A stretch of DNA of 64,000 nt from Clostridia bacterium. Its GTDB lineage: Bacteria > Bacillota > Clostridia > Peptostreptococcales > Anaerovoracaceae. The translations under genes were made by a program, and so were the position numbers. The DNA is taken from assembly GCA_902363595.1 (NCBI GenBank), contig CABJAP010000009.1:140794-204793 (forward strand). Reading direction: 5' to 3'. The notes under the pieces were generated by a model. It was not told where the DNA came from. It was given only the letters and a program-made list of their open reading frames with translations, and made no database searches. How positions within the stretch are numbered: the first letter of the stretch is position 1; every line of letters begins with the position of its first letter. Below, piece after piece: positions 54,487 to 63,040 of the stretch.

Positions 54487-54904
54487 TTTTCATTTCCTGG
54501 GTCAGCAGTTCCAGATTGTGAATGGTTTCCCGATTCAGAAAATGTTCGATTTTTTCCACCTGCTCCAGCTCCTCCTGCGAGCCATTGAGCAGGCAGAGGA
54601 AGGTGTGAAGTACTTCATGGCGATAGAGCAGGTAGCCGCCTTGTGCGAGGCCCTTTTCCGTCATCTGGATGTATCCGTATTTTTCAAAGGCAACCAGCCC
54701 CAGCTCATGCAGCTGGCGCACCATTTTTGATGCTGACGAAGATGCCACATGGAGCATTTTTGCCAGCTCCCCGATTCGCACCACTTTCCGTTCACAGAGA
54801 ATGCGATAAATCATTTCCAGATAATCCTCCATGGCCGGGGTCAGCGAAACGGTTTCGTTGAGCTGATAACCTTTTAACGTATAGAACTGTCGTTTTTGAT
54901 CCAT
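54449..54904 (-). CDS. DtxR/MntR-family metal-dependent regulator
   Basis: 151 residues. Winged-helix N-terminal domain (LTPAMEDYLEMIYRILCERKVVRIGELAKMLHVASSSASKMVRQLHELGLVAFEKYGYIQMTEKG, ~20-84) followed by the metal-binding/dimerisation domain (YRHEVLHTFLCLL, VEKIEHFLNRETIHNLELL). Length as in MntR, without an SH3 domain. Divergent from feoAB, so it most likely senses Fe(II) or Mn(II) and represses the ferrous iron transporter. The 3' end overlaps the pyrG terminator. Confidence 0.92.
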   Translation of the reverse strand: MDQKRQFYTLKGYQLNETVSLTPAMEDYLEMIYRILCERKVVRIGELAKMLHVASSSASKMVRQLHELGLVAFEKYGYIQMTEKGLAQGGYLLYRHEVLHTFLCLLNGSQEELEQVEKIEHFLNRETIHNLELLTQEMKKKKTMAPEKTAP

Positions 54905-54986
54905 TTCATCTACCTTTCAGGTATTTTTCAATCCCATGTAACCAATTTAACGCAGGGCGAATAGTATGCACTAGGAAAAAAAGTTT

Positions 54987-55005
54987 CCTTAACCTAAATA
55001 TATTT
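54987..55005. promoter_or_regulatory. Possible metalloregulator site before feoA
   Basis: TTTCCTTAACCTAAATATA contains a CCTTAACCTAA block reminiscent of DtxR-type half-sites (TTAACCTAA). It lies between the divergent dtxR-like and feoA genes, just upstream of the feoA ribosome site. Confidence 0.3.
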
Positions 55006-55021
55006 CATGGAGGCTATCAAT

Positions 55022-55258
55022 ATGAATAACATAAATTATTTGCCCGGACTGAAGCCGGGAGAAAAAGCGACTGTAAAAGAACTGCGTACCAGCGGAAGTA
55101 TGCGCAGGCGTCTGCTGGATATTGGTTTGATTGAGGATACGCAGGTTGAGTGCGTGGGCAGAAGCCCCGGCGGCGACCCGTCGGCCTTTCTAATTCGCGG
55201 CGCTGTGATTGCCATTCGTTCGGAAGATTGCGCCGATGTTCTGGTCAGCACCTGCTAG
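55022..55258 (+). CDS. feoA: Ferrous iron transport protein A
   Basis: 78 residues from the ATG at 55022, eight bases after GGAGG. SH3-like fold with LKPGEKATVKELRTSGSMRRRLLDIGLIEDTQVECVGRSPGGDPSAFLIRGAVIAIR, the standard FeoA pattern. It supports FeoB, probably by binding its cytoplasmic part. feoB follows 16 bases later. Confidence 0.95.
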   Translation: MNNINYLPGLKPGEKATVKELRTSGSMRRRLLDIGLIEDTQVECVGRSPGGDPSAFLIRGAVIAIRSEDCADVLVSTC

Positions 55259-55274
55259 AGGAAAGGAGATTAAT

Positions 55275-57419
55275 ATGGAAGCAACGACGGAAACACTGGG
55301 AGTTTGTGAAGGGGGAGTAGGTCTGGAAATCCGGAGAACTTCCCCCGAAGATAAAGTAGTGGCTCTGGCCGGCAACCCCAATGTGGGAAAAAGTACCGTG
55401 TTCAACAGCTTGACGGGTATGAATCAGCATACGGGAAACTGGCCGGGAAAGACGGTTACCAATGCGCAGGGCGTTTGTCAGAGTGATGCCCATACATTAA
55501 TCTTAGTGGATATACCTGGGACATATTCGCTGATGGCTCACTCAGCGGAAGAAGAGGTGGCAAGGAATTTCCTCTGCTTTGGGGAGCCGGATGCGGTAAC
55601 GGTGGTCTGCGATGCTACCTGTCTGGAGCGAAATCTCAATCTGGTGCTGCAAATCCTTGAAATTACCCCGAAAGTAGTGGTTTGCGTCAATCTAATGGAT
55701 GAGGCCAAGCGAAAACAGATCAAGATCGATCTGGCGGGATTGTCGGAAAAACTGGGCGTGCCGGTGGTGGGAACGACAGCCAGAAAAAAACGCAGTCTGT
55801 CCCAGCTGACGCGGACCATGGATGCTGTTTTGGATTCATCGAGCAGCCGCCGGCCCCTGAAGGTGACGTATCCCCAGGAGATCGAGGATGCTGTGGCGAT
55901 CGTGGAACCGGTTGTAAGAGAAAAGGCGGGAGGCCAGATCGACAGCCGGTGGCTCAGTCTCAAGCTGCTGGATCAGGATCCGTCGCTGGTGGTGGAGATT
56001 CGCCGTTTTTTAGGCGAAGATTTTCTGGAGGATCCCAGGCTCGCGGATGCCTTGAACAGGGCCCAGCAGGAGCTGAATGAACAGGGGATCAATGCTGATA
56101 AGATGAAAGACATGGTGGTTTCCAGTCTGGTGCTCACGGCAGAATCCCTTTGTAAGGATACGGTCACTTATAAAAAAGAAGTTTATAACAACAGAGACCG
56201 GAGAATTGACCAGATTCTGACCAGCAAGTGGACCGGATATCCAATTATGCTCTGCCTACTGGCCGTGGTATTTTGGCTGACCATTACCGGGGCCAACTAT
56301 CCTTCCCAGCTGCTTTCCAATTTTCTGTTCTGGGTCCAGGATCAACTGACAAGACTGTTCCAATTTTTCGGCGCTCCGGACTGGCTGCACGGCATGCTGG
56401 TGCTGGGCGTATACCGGGTTTTGGCCTGGGTCGTGTCAGTTATGCTGCCGCCAATGGCGATTTTCTTTCCCCTGTTTACCTTGCTGGAAGATGCCGGTTA
56501 TCTGCCCAGAATTGCATATAATCTGGATAAACCTTTCAAGCGCTGCAATGCCTGCGGAAAACAGGCCCTGACCATGTGCATGGGGTTTGGATGCAATGCG
56601 GCAGGGGTTATCGGCTGCCGTATTATCGATTCACCCCGTGAGCGGCTGCTGGCGATTATCACCAATAATTTTGTTCCTTGCAACGGGAGATTCCCCACAT
56701 TAATCGCCATCCTCACCATGTTTTTCATTGGAACCATGGGAGGTGTGTTCTCATCGCTGCGCTGCGCACTTTTGCTGACCGTTGTCATCGTTTTGGGAAT
56801 CGGCATGACTTTCCTCGTGACAAAGCTGCTTTCCCAAACCGTGCTCAAAGGGATTCCATCGTCTTATACGCTGGAATTGCCGCCTTACCGCAGACCACAG
56901 ATCGGACGCGTGATCGTGCGCTCCATCTTTGACCGCACGCTGTTTGTGCTGAAGAGGGCAATCGTTGTAGCGGCGCCGGCCGGTCTGCTCATCTGGCTGA
57001 TGGCGAATATCACTGTCGGCGAGGCCAGCATACTTAATCATTGTGCAGATTTTCTGGATCCTTTTGCCAAGCTTCTGGGACTGGACGGAGTCATCCTCAT
57101 CGCTTTCATCCTGGGTTTGCCGGCCAATGAGATCGTAGTGCCCATCATCATTATGACCTATATGGCCCAGGGCAGCCTTTTGGAGATGGAAAGTCTGACG
57201 GCAATGAAACAGCTTTTTGTGGATAACGGCTGGACGTGGGTGACTGCCATCAGTACCATGCTCTTTTCCCTGATGCACTGGCCCTGCTCAACGACCCTGA
57301 TTACCATTAAAAAGGAAACAGGCAGCTTTAAATGGGCCGCCCTTGCCTTTGCCATACCCACCGTTTCCGGCCTTGCAGCCTGTTTTCTATTCGCATCAGC
57401 GGCCAGACTTTTTATCTAA
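55275..57419 (+). CDS. feoB: Ferrous iron transport protein B
   Basis: 714 residues from the ATG at 55275 (AAAGGAG); longer in-frame extension lies inside feoA. GTPase domain: LAGNPNVGKSTVFNSLTG (G1), VDIPGTYSL (G3), NLMDEAKRK (G4). Then the helical regulatory domain and the transporter with two Gate regions (CNACGKQALTMCMGFGCNAAGVIGCRIID and PCNGRFPTLIA). Imports Fe(II) across the cytoplasmic membrane. The N-terminus has about 30 residues before the GTPase, slightly more than usual. Confidence 0.96.
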   Translation: MEATTETLGVCEGGVGLEIRRTSPEDKVVALAGNPNVGKSTVFNSLTGMNQHTGNWPGKTVTNAQGVCQSDAHTLILVDIPGTYSLMAHSAEEEVARNFLCFGEPDAVTVVCDATCLERNLNLVLQILEITPKVVVCVNLMDEAKRKQIKIDLAGLSEKLGVPVVGTTARKKRSLSQLTRTMDAVLDSSSSRRPLKVTYPQEIEDAVAIVEPVVREKAGGQIDSRWLSLKLLDQDPSLVVEIRRFLGEDFLEDPRLADALNRAQQELNEQGINADKMKDMVVSSLVLTAESLCKDTVTYKKEVYNNRDRRIDQILTSKWTGYPIMLCLLAVVFWLTITGANYPSQLLSNFLFWVQDQLTRLFQFFGAPDWLHGMLVLGVYRVLAWVVSVMLPPMAIFFPLFTLLEDAGYLPRIAYNLDKPFKRCNACGKQALTMCMGFGCNAAGVIGCRIIDSPRERLLAIITNNFVPCNGRFPTLIAILTMFFIGTMGGVFSSLRCALLLTVVIVLGIGMTFLVTKLLSQTVLKGIPSSYTLELPPYRRPQIGRVIVRSIFDRTLFVLKRAIVVAAPAGLLIWLMANITVGEASILNHCADFLDPFAKLLGLDGVILIAFILGLPANEIVVPIIIMTYMAQGSLLEMESLTAMKQLFVDNGWTWVTAISTMLFSLMHWPCSTTLITIKKETGSFKWAALAFAIPTVSGLAACFLFASAARLFI

Positions 57420-57432
57420 GGCGTGGTCTGTG

Positions 57433-57873
57433 CTATTGATCTAATTTCTTTAAGATTTCAAGAGTCGTGTTCAGCGATTCCTGAAATCTTTTTTTATCTT
57501 CGTCAGAAAGAGCTGCAGCTTTTTCGCACAATTGATGATCCACGCAGCTTATTTTTTCACAAATAAAGCTGCGGCCCTTTTCTGTGAGCCGGATCAAAAC
57601 CAGCTTGCGGTTATTTTCATCCTGAAAACGTTCCACATAGTGCTCTTTAACTAGCGGTGCAACTGCCCGGGTGGCTTGTTCTTTGGAAGAGGGAATATAA
57701 TCGGCGAGCCTGCTCATACTTAAATAAGGGTGGTGCATCAATGCTAAAAGGATGGAAATCTGGTTTTTCGTCAGATCAAGTCCTTTTAGATCGGATGCAT
57801 TCATAACCATCTTCTGGCAGACTGAAAAAATTTCAGTAAGAATAAAAAATGGCGGTTTTTTTAATAGGTCCAT
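57433..57873 (-). CDS. MarR-family transcriptional regulator
   Basis: 146 residues. Winged helix-turn-helix at ~35-105 (LTKNQISILLALMHHPYLSMSRLADYIPSSKEQATRAVAPLVKEHYVERFQDENNRKLVLIRLTEKGRSFI) flanked by dimerisation helices. Divergent from ftsH; the shared 111-base region contains both promoters and an inverted repeat over both -35 boxes. Self-repression and control of ftsH are the natural inference. Ligand unknown. GGAGG precedes the ATG; convergent with feoB (13 bases). Confidence 0.92.
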   Translation of the reverse strand: MDLLKKPPFFILTEIFSVCQKMVMNASDLKGLDLTKNQISILLALMHHPYLSMSRLADYIPSSKEQATRAVAPLVKEHYVERFQDENNRKLVLIRLTEKGRSFICEKISCVDHQLCEKAAALSDEDKKRFQESLNTTLEILKKLDQ

Positions 57874-57901
57874 GTGAAATACCTCCGTTTATACAAGATA
57901 C

Positions 57902-57930
57902 ATTATAAGGTTTAATTGGATTAAAGTCAA
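57902..57930 (-). promoter_or_regulatory. Promoter of the marR-type gene
   Basis: On the minus strand TTGACT (57930-57925), 17 bases, TATAAT (57907-57902). Confidence 0.75.
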
Positions 57931-57954
57931 TGGTTGACAAAAATCAACAATTGA
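57927..57954. promoter_or_regulatory. MarR-type operator between marR and ftsH
   Basis: TCAATGGTTGA (57927-57937) and TCAACAATTGA (57944-57954) are inverted with 10 of 11 matches and a 6-base spacer. The site overlaps the -35 boxes of both divergent promoters. Confidence 0.6.
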
Positions 57955-57962
57955 TATACCAT
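57934..57962 (+). promoter_or_regulatory. Promoter of ftsH
   Basis: TTGACA (57934-57939), 17 bases, TACCAT (57957-57962); a TATACC at 57955-57960 is an alternative -10. The spacer carries the MarR-type half-site. Confidence 0.55.
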
Positions 57963-57984
57963 AAACTAAAAAGGGGGAATTGAC

Positions 57985-59808
57985 GTGAAACAGGAAAGAC
58001 CAAACAAGAGACCAATGATTTATTATTACCTGGGAGTATTGATCATCATTGTTCTTCTCAATATGTTTTTAGCTCCGCTTTTAGGCAGCAGTAATATTGA
58101 GAGTACCAGCTACAACGATTTTATGACCAGTATCAACAAAAAACAGGTACAGGAAGTTACCATAGAACAAGATGTCATCTACTATACGCTGAAAGCAGGC
58201 GATGAAGGAGATGATAAGAACGTTGTCTATAAAACGGGCAGGGTAGAGGATGAAAATTTGGTGGACCGGCTTTATCAGTCAGGCGCTGTATTCTCGCAGA
58301 AGGTAGTCAAGCAGACATCGCCTTTGATGCAGATTCTGCTTTTGTGTATTGTACCAATTTTGCTGTTCAGCATTATGGGAAGGTTTCTCAGCAAGAGGAT
58401 GGGCAATATGATGGGCGGACCAGGAGCCATGTCCTTTGGCAAAAGCAATGCCAAAGTGTATGTCAAGTCCACCAGCGGCATCAAATTCTCTGATGTGGCC
58501 GGCGAGGATGAGGCGAAAGAATTGCTCAGCGAAATTGTCGATTATCTGCATAAACCCGAGAAATACCAGGGGATTGGAGCACAGATGCCCAAGGGCGCTC
58601 TGCTGGTAGGGCCGCCGGGAACTGGCAAAACGCTGCTGGCAAAAGCAGTGGCCGGTGAAGCGGAGGTGCCCTTCTTCTCCATATCTGGATCGGAGTTTGT
58701 GGAAATGTTTGTGGGCATGGGAGCGGCCAAGGTGCGGGATCTTTTTAAGCAGGCTTCTGAGAAAGCTCCTTGTATCGTTTTTATCGATGAGATCGATACC
58801 ATCGGTAAGAAGCGGGACGGCCAAATCTCAGGCAACGATGAGCGGGAACAGACATTGAACCAGCTGCTAACGGAAATGGACGGGTTTGACGGATCCAAGG
58901 GCGTGGTGATTCTGGCGGCCACCAACCGACCGGATTCTTTAGACCCGGCTCTGCTCAGACCAGGACGATTCGACCGCCGTATTCCAGTGGAGCTTCCCGA
59001 CCTGCAGGGCCGGGAGGATATACTGAAGGTTCACGCCCAAAAAATCAAGGTGGCCGATGGCGTAGACTTTACTCAAATCGCCAAGGCTGCGGCCGGCGCT
59101 TCCGGTGCCGAGCTGGCTAATGTGGTCAATGAAGCGGCTCTGCGGGCTGTGCGGAACGGCCGGGATGCAGCCACTCAAGCGGATTTGGAGGAAAGTATTG
59201 AGGTAGTAATCGCCGGTTATCAGAAGAAGAGCCGGGTGCTGTCCAATCAGGAAAAGCAAATCGTCGCTTACCATGAAGTGGGACATGCGCTGGTGGCTGC
59301 CATGCAGAACCATTCGGCGCCGGTCCACAAAATAACCATAATTCCGCGTACTTCGGGCGCCCTGGGCTACACGATGCAGGTGGATGAAAAAGAGCATTTT
59401 CTCATGTCTAAGGAGGAGCTGGAAAACAAAATTGCTACCTTTACAGGCGGCCGTGCGGCAGAAGAGCTGATTTTCGGCTCTATAACCACAGGCGCTTCCA
59501 ACGACATTGAACAGGCCACCAGGCTGGCACGGGCGATGATCTCCCAATACGGGATGAGCGATGATTTCGGTATGGTAGCCCTCCAGACGATGAACAATCA
59601 GTACCTGGGCGGAGATGCATCGTTAGCCTGTTCCGCTGACACCCAGACTCGGGTTGACAGGCAGGTTATGGAGCTGGTGAAAAAACAGCATGATAAGGCG
59701 CTTGCGATTTTGCAGGAAAACAGGGCCAAGCTGGACGAAATCGCAGGATATCTCTATGAGCATGAAACCATCACAGGGGAGGAGTTCATGGAAATTCTCG
59801 ATCAGTGA
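57985..59808 (+). CDS. ftsH: ATP-dependent zinc metalloprotease FtsH
   Basis: 607 residues. Membrane-anchored AAA+ protease for membrane-protein quality control. Two membrane helices (~13-32 and ~111-130) bracket a small extracytoplasmic domain; AAA+ part shows [18 protein letters not shown] (Walker A), [10 protein letters not shown] (Walker B) and the second region of homology ([21 protein letters not shown]); the protease part has HEVGH. GTG start with AGGGGG. Possible control by a divergent MarR regulator is unusual for ftsH, suggesting a specialised paralogue or stress induction. Confidence 0.95.
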   Translation: MKQERPNKRPMIYYYLGVLIIIVLLNMFLAPLLGSSNIESTSYNDFMTSINKKQVQEVTIEQDVIYYTLKAGDEGDDKNVVYKTGRVEDENLVDRLYQSGAVFSQKVVKQTSPLMQILLLCIVPILLFSIMGRFLSKRMGNMMGGPGAMSFGKSNAKVYVKSTSGIKFSDVAGEDEAKELLSEIVDYLHKPEKYQGIGAQMPKGALLVGPPGTGKTLLAKAVAGEAEVPFFSISGSEFVEMFVGMGAAKVRDLFKQASEKAPCIVFIDEIDTIGKKRDGQISGNDEREQTLNQLLTEMDGFDGSKGVVILAATNRPDSLDPALLRPGRFDRRIPVELPDLQGREDILKVHAQKIKVADGVDFTQIAKAAAGASGAELANVVNEAALRAVRNGRDAATQADLEESIEVVIAGYQKKSRVLSNQEKQIVAYHEVGHALVAAMQNHSAPVHKITIIPRTSGALGYTMQVDEKEHFLMSKEELENKIATFTGGRAAEELIFGSITTGASNDIEQATRLARAMISQYGMSDDFGMVALQTMNNQYLGGDASLACSADTQTRVDRQVMELVKKQHDKALAILQENRAKLDEIAGYLYEHETITGEEFMEILDQ

Positions 59809-60391
59809 TCCGTAGGCCGGCTTGTCTGAACCGTAATGGGGCTCCGGTGGCCTGTTTGGCGGGGGGCGTGTGTAAATTACAGGCGCCCCCGCCAACCCTC
59901 AGGGAACGGGCTGCCGGTTTGCTGGGAAGGGCCGGAGCCCTGGCGGCTGGCCGGATTGGGGCTGTTGGGCCTTGGGGGATGAAGGCTGGCAGGCGGCTGG
60001 AGCCGCCCGTCTGGCTGGGCTGGAATTTGAGCTCCTTTCGCTTTTTTTACAATAATATTTTTACTTTTTGGAAATTAGTATAACTTTTCAACGTTTTCAG
60101 AGGCTTCCCGGGGGCAGAGCCTCGCAAACCCACAACTTTCCAATAGTTTTACCGAACACCACCTGATTTCGTTACGGTAAAGCAGCCGATCATAAGTCAT
60201 ATCCTTTGACTTTTATTTTTTTTGCTTGAAACCAGCCGCGCCGATAGAATTGATTTTCCTTGTAGAAAACTGCCGCAATGTGTTAAGATGTGGGAAAGGT
60301 TTCGAATGAAGTCTGGACTACTTGAATTACAAGAAATTTGAAGAAGCAGTCTTTGTAATATCTGTTAGCAGAACAATTGAGGAGAAAACCA
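59809..60391. other. GC-rich then AT-rich intergenic region after ftsH
   Basis: The first ~200 bases are G-rich with a perfect hairpin GGCGGCT/AGCCGCC (59992-60007); an open frame here looks non-coding. A diverged copy of the dispersed repeat is at ~60119-60141. No clear T-tracted terminator or promoter seen. Confidence 0.55.
60119..60141 (-). repeat. Dispersed intergenic repeat, diverged copy
   Basis: GCCTCGCAAACCCACAACTT resembles GCCCCGCAAACCCACAGCTT of the 52.46 kb copy; CGCAAACCCACA is identical. Confidence 0.45.
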
Positions 60392-60688
60392 ATGGCTTCA
60401 TCTGAATTTAAAACAACCAGCAGCCTGATAACAGCACTGTTTGAAAGATATAAAGTCAGCATGCAGCGGATCGCCCATGGAATCCTGAAAAACGCGAACA
60501 AAGCAGACGATGCAGTGCAGGATGCGATGATTAAGATTATAAAAAATATCCATATTATATGGAAACGATTTTAATGACGAAGAAATCGGCGGGCTTTTAG
60601 GGATTGAACCCGATGCCGTACGCAAACGGCTGTTCGGGCCAGAAAGCGTTTAGTGGAGCTTATGGAAAGGGGGTGTATCCATGAATAA
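60392..60688 (+). pseudogene. Decayed ECF sigma factor gene
   Basis: A good start (GAGGAG, ATG at 60392) opens a sigma region 2 (FERYKVSMQRIAHGILKNANKADDAVQDAMIKIIKN), which then stops after WKRF. In a second frame region 4 follows at once (NDFNDEEIGGLLGIEPDAVRKRLF), and a third frame completes it (ARKRLVELMERGCIHE). So the middle of the gene is deleted, and at least two frame changes are present; one is explained by loss of a single C near 60640. The ancestral stop overlaps the ATG of the next pseudogene. Confidence 0.75.
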
Positions 60689-61026
60689 GGATGAGCAAAA
60701 GGCAGAAGAACTTTTACAGCTTCTGGGAGAGGAGCTGGCAAAGAGCAGAGAACAGGCAATGGAGCGGGCGGAACAGCCAGAGCGGGAATCTATACCTGTT
60801 ACAGGAAGATGAAGATAAAAGGAAGAAGCGAAAACGGCATTTGCGCCAAATCTGCGCCATATTCCTATGTGCGATTCTGCTTGCGGCAGGGATCACCACC
60901 GTTTCTTCTGATGCAGTACGCGCAAAATTGTTCGGGTTTTTCTTCGAGGATAAGGCAGGCTACGGCGATTTGGTTCGGATCGACCCTGAGGGGAGCAAAA
61001 TTCTTTATCTGTGCTTCAATACTTAG
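60681..61026 (+). pseudogene. Decayed anti-sigma-like membrane protein gene
   Basis: Begins MNKDEQKAEELLQLLGEELAKSREQAMERAEQPE, then shifts frame near 60780 into LYLLQEDEDKRKKRKRHLRQICAIFLCAILLAAGITTVSSDAVRAKLFGFFFEDKAGYGDLVRIDPEG. The second piece is a cytoplasmic tail plus one membrane helix and the start of an extracytoplasmic domain; the rest is missing. The overlap with the sigma remnant (ATG inside its last codons) shows the two were a coupled sigma/anti-sigma pair. Confidence 0.7.
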
Positions 61027-61124
61027 CGACGCATCTTATAAAGGCGTATCTGCATCAAACGAAACATGATATTTGCCAGAACGAGTACCGACTTCTAAAT
61101 CGAACGATGGAATGGAGTTGAAAA

Positions 61125-61622
61125 ATGAAAAAAACTTATAATAAAAAAAGTATTGCAATTTGCATTTTAATTCTTTTAATCATAGGGCTATCCATAGAGG
61201 TTTATAAGTTTGTTAAAACAAACACAGGAATTATCGTATGGGATTATCAGATTGCATGTGATGCGTTTTCAACAGCGCGCGAAAGATTGGATGAAGGTCA
61301 AATGACGGATGAACAGATCGCATTGGAGTTGGCGGGGGAGACCTTTCAACCGATCTGGCAGACAAGAGATTTAACCAAACCATTGCTGATCCGCTCAAAA
61401 TGGTACTCTGATAACCTGTACAATTTTTTGTTTGCGTGTTCTGCCGCAGGAGATCTTTCAGATCAGGAACTAAAGGCTGCAATCAGCAAAATAGAGGATG
61501 TGTCTGAAGAACTAAACCTAATAGAGTGGGGCGATATACGGGCTAATGAATCGTGGACAGGGCAGAAGACTGCAATCTTTGAAACGATTGAAAAGGTGGA
61601 TAAAATATTGGAGGATTATTGA
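61125..61622 (+). CDS. Membrane-anchored protein of unknown function
   Basis: 165 residues: basic N-terminus, one membrane helix (IAICILILLIIGLSIEVYKFV, ~10-30), then a soluble, mostly helical domain outside the membrane (YQIACDAFSTARERLDEGQMTDEQIALELAGETFQPIWQTR). I do not recognise the family. The start ATG follows TGGAGTTGAAAA. It begins a run of three genes on the same strand with small gaps (1 and 4 bases), suggesting an operon. Confidence 0.65.
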   Translation: MKKTYNKKSIAICILILLIIGLSIEVYKFVKTNTGIIVWDYQIACDAFSTARERLDEGQMTDEQIALELAGETFQPIWQTRDLTKPLLIRSKWYSDNLYNFLFACSAAGDLSDQELKAAISKIEDVSEELNLIEWGDIRANESWTGQKTAIFETIEKVDKILEDY

Positions 61623-61623
61623 T

Positions 61624-62166
61624 TTGTTCTGTTATTTGAGGCGTGCAGTTATAATTTTTGTGTGTATCATTTTGCTCATAGCAATTGTTCTGGCAGCGAT
61701 GGCTTATTTGAATGGCAAAACCAAAGGTCAGATAAAAGAAGACCTCAAAGAAGTGGGAGCAGGCAAAAATGCAGAGATCATGCGTTTTGATAAAATCAAT
61801 CATTCAATTGTCGCAATGATAAAAGATGGCGATACGATTCAATGTGCAATATATGATAAACTGCCGTTTGTCTCACTTTATAACAGAGTTTCCATGATGG
61901 CGATCAACGAAGGGAACAATCCTGTCGTACTGACCAACGGCTGGGATATTTACATACTGGGAATTTCAGAAAATGATCTTGCTGTTGAAAATGTCCAACG
62001 CTGGAAAGGTACATGGACGGAAAGGCTGATTGGTTTTTTCATAAGTGTTCTTTCGGCGATCATTGTAATTGTTATAATTGCATGTGTAAAAAGAAGGAAA
62101 AATGAAAATTCAGAAGGAAAACAGGATTGCAAAAGAAAGAACCATGTGACGATATCAAAGAGGTGA
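61624..62166 (+). CDS. Two-helix membrane protein of unknown function
   Basis: 180 residues from a TTG at 61624 that has GGAGG 9 bases upstream; the longer in-frame start lies inside the previous gene. Membrane helix at ~7-30, a ~110-residue domain with DGDTIQCAIYDKLPFVSLYNRVSMMAINEGNNPVVLTNGWDIYILGISENDLAVE, a second helix (~140-160), and a basic tail. Family not recognised. Co-transcribed with its neighbours. Confidence 0.65.
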   Translation: MFCYLRRAVIIFVCIILLIAIVLAAMAYLNGKTKGQIKEDLKEVGAGKNAEIMRFDKINHSIVAMIKDGDTIQCAIYDKLPFVSLYNRVSMMAINEGNNPVVLTNGWDIYILGISENDLAVENVQRWKGTWTERLIGFFISVLSAIIVIVIIACVKRRKNENSEGKQDCKRKNHVTISKR

Positions 62167-62170
62167 TTTT

Positions 62171-62476
62171 ATGAAGTATAAACCATTAAAAAAGACGATA
62201 GGGATAAAATTGCTTACAGGAATCATTTTGATCGTCTATGTTATTAACCGTATGTATACATGCGCAATAACTGCTGCGCAACTTGAGGTTATTCCTTTTA
62301 TGGCATGGTGTATCGTTATTGTAATGGCGGGATTTGCATTGGCTGCCGCATGTGAGTATTTTGCTAATAAAAAGCGCGCCCATCCGATTTCTGGAGCACC
62401 CCTGAAACAACTCGTTGAAGGCGTGTTTGTTACGGTGGTAATCATCATCATCTGTATCATTATTTATGTTATATAG
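62171..62476 (+). CDS. Small three-helix membrane protein
   Basis: 101 residues with three hydrophobic segments (IGIKLLTGIILIVYVI, FMAWCIVIVMAGFALAAACEYF, VFVTVVIIIICIIIYVI). GAGGTG precedes the ATG four bases after the previous stop. Unknown function. Immediately followed by a long inverted repeat that may terminate the operon. Confidence 0.65.
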   Translation: MKYKPLKKTIGIKLLTGIILIVYVINRMYTCAITAAQLEVIPFMAWCIVIVMAGFALAAACEYFANKKRAHPISGAPLKQLVEGVFVTVVIIIICIIIYVI

Positions 62477-62478
62477 TC

Positions 62479-62580
62479 GAGCAGAGGCTGGTGTACTGAC
62501 ACGCTGATCATTCGGCAAACGACTTGCAGGAGTTTCAATGTGTCAGTACCCAGGAAAACAGCCTCGGCTCCTATCTTTTT
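62479..62580 (+). terminator. Long interrupted inverted repeat after the membrane-protein genes
   Basis: Nested arms GAGC/GCTC, GAGGCTG/CAGCCTC (62484-62490, 62559-62565) and GTACTGACAC/GTGTCAGTAC (62493-62502, 62540-62549) with a ~37-base loop, followed by CTATCTTTTT. It could terminate transcription or be a small element remnant. Confidence 0.5.
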
Positions 62581-62886
62581 ATGCGCCTTTCTGCACGAAT
62601 ATTTTTCATCTGACTAAAAAAGGATGCGATTGCAATCAAAGAAAAAATCCTGTTTACAATTACATCCTAAAGTGTGTTAATGCAATTCGCCTAGTAGCTT
62701 ATTGATATTGTTGCGACGGCCACTATGAATTAGGAGAGCTATATTTCTGGTGCGGACGGCTGAACAGTGGGGAAGATGAAGTGGAGCGGATTTATTATGT
62801 TACAACAAATTCAGATTTGTTCAACTTTTATATATAACGGGCAGCATATCTACCGATTCATGTGATTACAGATTGGAGGAAATAAT
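62581..62886. other. Intergenic region with a possible coding fragment
   Basis: From ~62716 to 62838 one frame reads CDGHYELGELYFWCGRLNSGEDEVERIYYVTTNSDLFNFYI and then stops, with no start codon or ribosome site. It may be a gene remnant. Nothing else recognised. Confidence 0.35.
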
Positions 62887-62991
62887 ATGTTAGTAACATT
62901 TTTCCCGCTTATTACCCTTGCGGTTGTGGGGAGCATTATCATAGCAGTTATTGTACTGTGCTATAAGAAAATCAGCAAAAAAAAGAAATAG
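62887..62991 (+). CDS. 34-residue single-pass membrane microprotein
   Basis: MLVTFFPLITLAVVGSIIIA... : a hydrophobic helix of ~22 residues followed by a lysine-rich tail (CYKKISKKKK). The strong TTGGAGG at 8 bases from the ATG and the textbook inside-positive tail argue for a real gene despite its size. Function unknown; such peptides often modulate a membrane partner, perhaps the adjacent small membrane proteins. Confidence 0.6.
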   Translation: MLVTFFPLITLAVVGSIIIAVIVLCYKKISKKKK

Positions 62992-63040
62992 CGAGGGGCC
63001 AGGAAGCATTTACCGAAAATAACCTGACTTCCCATTCAGA

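Noticed and set aside
59805..60083. 92-residue open frame after ftsH
   Set aside because: Ala/Gly/Arg-rich reading of a G-rich spacer, overlapping the ftsH end, without a ribosome site.
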